Shown here in pieces: positions 52,681 through 55,932 of a stretch of 55,932 nt of DNA. A program made the position numbers and the translations under genes. Source of the DNA: Chitinophagales bacterium (GTDB lineage Bacteria > Bacteroidota > Bacteroidia > Chitinophagales > Chitinophagaceae); assembly GCA_025353485.1 (NCBI GenBank), contig JANXQO010000067.1:1-55932 (forward strand), given 5' to 3'. The notes below the pieces were generated by a model. The model had not been told where the DNA came from and searched no databases. It was given only the letters and a program-made list of their open reading frames with translations. Every line of letters starts with the position of its first letter. The first letter of the stretch is position 1.

Positions 52681-52777
52681 ATTATATTCCTCAGACCACA
52701 TAGTAAAAACTCTTTTACAAAAAGGTTTTGTTTTTATATCCCAGAGAGGCAGCCATAAAAAATATCGTAAAACATAA
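52673..52777 (+). pseudogene. hicA: truncated HicA toxin
   Basis: The 34-codon frame MPKLYSSDHIVKTLLQKG followed by FVFISQRGSHKKYRKT and a TAA at 52775-52777. This is the N-terminal half of HicA including the catalytic His in RGSHKKY. The usual remaining 30-40 residues are missing, and the nitrilase ATG begins 4 bp after the stop. A toxin lacking the last strand and helix is unlikely to be active. Confidence 0.75.
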
Positions 52778-52781
52778 AATC

Positions 52782-53588
52782 ATGTCTTCTCTCACAATAA
52801 CGCTTATACAACCCAATCTCGTTTGGGAAAATAAAAAAGCAAACCTTGATATGCTTGCTCAAAAAATTGAGAGCATACAAGAAAAAACAGAAGTGGTTAT
52901 TCTTCCCGAAATGTTCAGCACAGGATTTAGCATGCAGCCAAAACTGTTAGCAGAAACAATGACTGGAGAAACAATTGAGTGGATGAAAAAAATCGCTTCT
53001 TCAAAAAAAATAATTTTTACAGGAAGTGTGATCATAGAAGAGGATGGAAAATATTTTAACCGTCTTGTGTGGATGTTGCCAAACGGAGAGTATGGTGTGT
53101 ATGATAAGCGGCATTTGTTTGCGTACGCAGATGAACACAATCATTATTCGGCAGGAAATAAAAGATTGATCGCACAGGTAAAAGGATGGAAAATAAATCT
53201 GCAGGTTTGTTATGATCTGAGGTTTCCGGTGTGGGCAAGACAATCTCCCCCCCCCGGGGGGGAGGCCGGGAGGGAGCTTGAATATGACTTGTTAGTATAT
53301 GTAGCAAACTGGCCCGAGAGAAGAATTACTGCATGGAAAACTTTGCTGCAGGCGAGGGCGATAGAAAATCAATGTTATGTTGTTGGAGTTAACCGTGTGG
53401 GTGACGATGGTAATAATATTCATTACAGTGGTGAGAGTATGATCATTGATCCGCTGGGAAAAATTTTGTACCACAAAGCAAATGAAGAAGATGTTTTTAC
53501 TTATACATTGCAAAAAGAAAAACTGGATGAAGTGAGAGAAAAATTTCCTTTCTGGAGAGATGCAGATTCTTTTGATATATTGCCATAA
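52782..53588 (+). CDS. omega-amidase-like carbon-nitrogen hydrolase (nitrilase family)
   Basis: Nitrilase-superfamily amidase of 268 residues, closest to YafV/omega-amidases that hydrolyse alpha-ketoglutaramate or ketosuccinamate. The catalytic triad is Glu43 (LPEMFSTGF), Lys109 (YDKRHLF) and Cys143 (QVCYDLRFPVW). Residues 154-166 (QSPPPGGEAGREL region) are encoded by a C/G-rich palindromic repeat interrupting a normally continuous FPVWAR...YDLLVYVANWPERR block. ATG 52782 is supported by the family N-terminus. A possible substrate link is the aminotransferase at 28255, an inference from enzyme families. Confidence 0.9.
   Translation: MSSLTITLIQPNLVWENKKANLDMLAQKIESIQEKTEVVILPEMFSTGFSMQPKLLAETMTGETIEWMKKIASSKKIIFTGSVIIEEDGKYFNRLVWMLPNGEYGVYDKRHLFAYADEHNHYSAGNKRLIAQVKGWKINLQVCYDLRFPVWARQSPPPGGEAGRELEYDLLVYVANWPERRITAWKTLLQARAIENQCYVVGVNRVGDDGNNIHYSGESMIIDPLGKILYHKANEEDVFTYTLQKEKLDEVREKFPFWRDADSFDILP
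53241..53279. repeat. C10/G7-type palindromic repeat inside the nitrilase gene
   Basis: A run of ten C directly followed by seven G plus GGAGG and GGGAG units, in frame, next to conserved codons for the active-site loop. Such CTCCC...GGGAG elements recur at 49511-49640. Confidence 0.75.
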
Positions 53589-53590
53589 TT

Positions 53591-54685
53591 ATGCAAACCA
53601 TTTTTACTGCTGATAAAATTTTTACAGGTAGCGACTGGCTTCCCGACCACGCAATTGTTACAGAGAACGAATTGATAGCAGATCTGCTTCCGATGGTTTC
53701 TCTACCCCACGATTCGGTAATAAAAAAACATTCGCAATTGATCGCACCGTCATTTCTTGATGTGCAGATCTACGGCGCTTCAGGAAAATTATTTGCAGCT
53801 TATCCAACAACCGATAGTCTTCAAAAACTTTATGAACATTGTGCTGCAGGAGGCACTCATAATTTTTTGCCAACCGCAGCCACTAATACAATGGAAGTAT
53901 TTTACCAATGCATTGATGCAATAAAAAAGTATTGGGAAGAAAAAGGAAAAGGAGTTTTAGGATTACACATTGAAGGACCGTGGATAAATAAATTAAAACG
54001 GGGCGCACATATTGAAAGTTTGATTCATCCGCCAACATTAGATGAGGTAAAAGAATTGTTGGGGTATGGCAAAGGTGTAATAAAAATGATAACACTGGCT
54101 CCTGAAATTTGCAGCAAAGAAGTTGTTGATCTTATTTTGGCAAACGATATAATTATTTCTGCAGGGCATAGCAATGCAACTTTTGGTGAAGCAACAAATG
54201 CTTTTGATAATGGTATTGAAGCCGCCACCCATTTGTTTAATGCGATGAGTCCGCTGCATCATCGTGAGCCAGGGTTGCCTGGTGCAATAATGCAGCACCA
54301 CTCAGTAATGGCAAGTATAATTCCTGATGGTTATCATGTAGATTTTGAAATGATAAGCATTGCAAAAAAAATAATGAATGACCGGCTGTTCATCATAACG
54401 GATGCTGTTACAGTAACCAACGAAGGCTTATATCCGCATCAATTAACCGGTGATACCGATAGCTATCGATATGAATCGAACGGGATCCTCAGTGGCTCAG
54501 CATTAACGATGGCGAAGGGGGTAAAAAATTTAGTTGTAAAATGCGGGATAGAATTAACGGAAGCATTGCGGATGGCTTCTTTGTATCCATCAAGATTATT
54601 GGGAATGACCAATAATTCAGGAATGATAAAAAAAGGCTACAGCGCTGATATTATTTTTTTTGATGATGATCTGAATATTATTTAG
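53591..54685 (+). CDS. nagA: N-acetylglucosamine-6-phosphate deacetylase
   Basis: Amidohydrolase converting GlcNAc-6-P to GlcN-6-P in amino-sugar and cell-wall recycling. The 364 residues show HIEGPW (metal Glu, about 119-124), SAGHSNATF (about 182-190), AATHLFNAMSPLHHREPG (about 202-219) and the catalytic Asp in FIITDAVTV (about 266). It follows the nitrilase gene by 2 bp. Its end overlaps the convergent S41 peptidase gene by 8 bp. Confidence 0.94.
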   Translation: MQTIFTADKIFTGSDWLPDHAIVTENELIADLLPMVSLPHDSVIKKHSQLIAPSFLDVQIYGASGKLFAAYPTTDSLQKLYEHCAAGGTHNFLPTAATNTMEVFYQCIDAIKKYWEEKGKGVLGLHIEGPWINKLKRGAHIESLIHPPTLDEVKELLGYGKGVIKMITLAPEICSKEVVDLILANDIIISAGHSNATFGEATNAFDNGIEAATHLFNAMSPLHHREPGLPGAIMQHHSVMASIIPDGYHVDFEMISIAKKIMNDRLFIITDAVTVTNEGLYPHQLTGDTDSYRYESNGILSGSALTMAKGVKNLVVKCGIELTEALRMASLYPSRLLGMTNNSGMIKKGYSADIIFFDDDLNII

Positions 54686-55932
54686 CATTCTTTTCTTTGA
54701 TGATCTGTTTTACAAATTCCATCTTTCTGTCAATATCTTTTCTTGAAGATTCTACTGTTGGCCCTACATAAATATCAGGCTCAACACCAGTACCTGTTTT
54801 TGGTACATGCTGATATTGCACCAGCCGGAACATTGGCAACCGTACTCTGAGTTTTGTATTGGGTAAAGTAATATCAGGAATCATAATGCCTGAGTTGCCA
54901 TGCCATCCACCACCTGTGTTTTCACCAACAAGCGTAACATTCATTTGACCTCTAACGCTGCCACAAAATAAAGATGATGCAGAAAAGGTTAGCCCGTTAG
55001 TAAGTACATATATATCTCCCGAATAATGATCTTTATTCTTTGGCTTCATTGAATGGTTTTCCCAATATCCAAAATGAAAACGTCCATTATCTCCTTTTTT
55101 GGTAAGAAAGAGCAATCCTATATTATTAAAAAAGCCTGACTTAATATAACGTGTATAGGGAGCAAAACTTTTGCTGGTAGCAACTGCCGTGTCGGCTACT
55201 TTAAACGGAGTGTTGCGGATATATTTTGCAAGTAAAACATAATTGGAAATATCGCCCCCACCATTTGCACGAATATCTATTACAAGATCTTTGATATTAT
55301 TTTTTCTTACTGATTTAAATGAATGCCTGAAAAAACTTTTAAGATGGCTTCCATTTGCAAAGCTGTTTATCGTCATCACAGCTATACCATTATTTGTTTT
55401 TAGCGAACGCACATTCTCTAATTTTTCTTTGCGTGTAATATGTTTTTGTTTTACAGGGGGAAAGTCTTTTATCTTTTTTAAAGTATCTTCCGTAAGACCA
55501 AATATTGGCAGCAATGTTTTTCTTTCTATACCCAAACTGTCAATATATTGAACCGAATAATTTTTATAAATGCCAAAAATATTCCGGTGAAAATAAGGAA
55601 AGCTTGAACTCAATCGTATGTAGTTCACATTATCTTCATAACCATCTTCTACAAGGTAGCCAAACATTTTTTTTATCAAATCAGTGTTCCTTATTCCGTT
55701 TATAGAAGTGATGAGCATTCCTTTTTTTATTACAGAATCTTTACGGTTAAGATTAGCTGTTACAACCATCGTATCCTTCCATATTTTTAAATACAAAGGG
55801 AAAGAAGGGATTCTTTTATTCCTGATAAACCTGTTCCATCCTTTGCTCATACTAAAGCTGGTGTGCCCGCAATGAATTTTATTGGTAAGAGGCGCTACTA
55901 TTTTCCAGCCAAATTGCAGTTCGGTCATTGAG
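54678..55932 (-). CDS. S41 family peptidase (C-terminal processing type), partial
   Basis: At least 416 residues, running off the window's right edge with no stop upstream of the last Met, so the N-terminus (usually a signal peptide and helical domain) is missing. Visible are a PDZ-like region with GMLITSINGI (about 70-79), the S41 core DLVIDIRANGGGDISNY (about 216-232), and LTNGLTFSASSLFCG, whose Ser is the likely nucleophile, followed by GENTGGG with conserved C-terminal VEPDIYV. Probably periplasmic. Confidence 0.82.
   Translation of the reverse strand, partial: SMTELQFGWKIVAPLTNKIHCGHTSFSMSKGWNRFIRNKRIPSFPLYLKIWKDTMVVTANLNRKDSVIKKGMLITSINGIRNTDLIKKMFGYLVEDGYEDNVNYIRLSSSFPYFHRNIFGIYKNYSVQYIDSLGIERKTLLPIFGLTEDTLKKIKDFPPVKQKHITRKEKLENVRSLKTNNGIAVMTINSFANGSHLKSFFRHSFKSVRKNNIKDLVIDIRANGGGDISNYVLLAKYIRNTPFKVADTAVATSKSFAPYTRYIKSGFFNNIGLLFLTKKGDNGRFHFGYWENHSMKPKNKDHYSGDIYVLTNGLTFSASSLFCGSVRGQMNVTLVGENTGGGWHGNSGIMIPDITLPNTKLRVRLPMFRLVQYQHVPKTGTGVEPDIYVGPTVESSRKDIDRKMEFVKQIIKEKNAK

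Noticed and set aside
54466-54480. CGATAGCTATCG inside nagA as another in-frame palindromic insertion
   Set aside because: It shares only the core of the 18-bp repeat, and the encoded residues fall in a normal, alignable part of NagA.

Overview
The window looks like a chromosomal segment of a Bacteroidota bacterium, most likely Chitinophagaceae. The evidence is: AT-rich DNA; promoters of the TTG-N19-20-TAnnTTTG type instead of sigma70-like ones; weak or absent Shine-Dalgarno sequences; lineage-typical families (IPExxxVDY, DUF2480, DUF4142, a Rho with a long charged N-terminal insert, the GH1-RmlD fusion); and many short GC-rich palindromic repeats. Genes are tightly packed, and several convergent pairs end within a few bases of each other (7251/7252, 12480/12484, 15889/15896, 18261/18266, 54685/54678).

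Layout. 0.1-3.9 kb: glycerol catabolic operon glpK-glpD-glpF (minus). 4.2-6.3 kb: feoB. 6.5-7.3 kb: two small plus-strand genes. 7.3-11.8 kb: minus-strand run containing mnmH, a secreted unknown, selD, a DinB-like protein and a small membrane protein; selD and mnmH together point to selenium use in tRNA. 11.8-16.9 kb: half of an SLC45-type transporter, rho, asnS, a DUF3089 lipoprotein. 17.0-22.6 kb: chrA, nadD, a feoA far from feoB, ybeY, mnmG, a cupin and an iron-permease-like protein, with two parS-like sites around mnmG. 22.6-33 kb: tRNA-Phe, recQ, kdsD, manC, a transglutaminase-like membrane protein, aminotransferase, DUF4142 lipoprotein, Ldh2-type dehydrogenase, methyltransferase, nadA. 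33.0-33.5 kb: a non-coding stretch with clustered DnaA-box-like sequences. 33.6-35.7 kb: a PpiD/SurA-like folding factor.

35.7-40.8 kb: a complete small carotenoid operon (regulator-crtI-crtB-idi-crtZ-crtY). Its first gene is a MerR/cobalamin-binding CarH-like regulator with a palindromic operator lying over its own promoter. 40.9-45.9 kb: DUF2480, then a three-gene cassette (glycosyltransferase, UDP-galactopyranose mutase-like enzyme, GH1-RmlD fusion) with overlapping reading frames. 46.2-50.8 kb: kdnB-like oxidase, kdsB, DUF2007 protein, prohibitin-like protein, dnaN. 51-55.9 kb: recX, a winged-helix/GIY-YIG protein, a disrupted hicBA module flanked by a duplicated nitrilase 5' end, an omega-amidase-like nitrilase, nagA and a partial S41 peptidase.

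The points that most deserve follow-up are: (1) short palindromic repeats inserted in frame in at least five otherwise conserved proteins; (2) a candidate replication origin/centromere neighbourhood (DnaA-box cluster plus parS-like sites); (3) the CarH-like regulator and its operator; (4) the GT/Glf/GH1-RmlD cassette; (5) the truncated hicA with a duplicated nitrilase start; and (6) the kdnB-kdsB pair implying an 8-amino-Kdo lipopolysaccharide. All assignments come from reading the sequence and from memory of the families; no database search was run.
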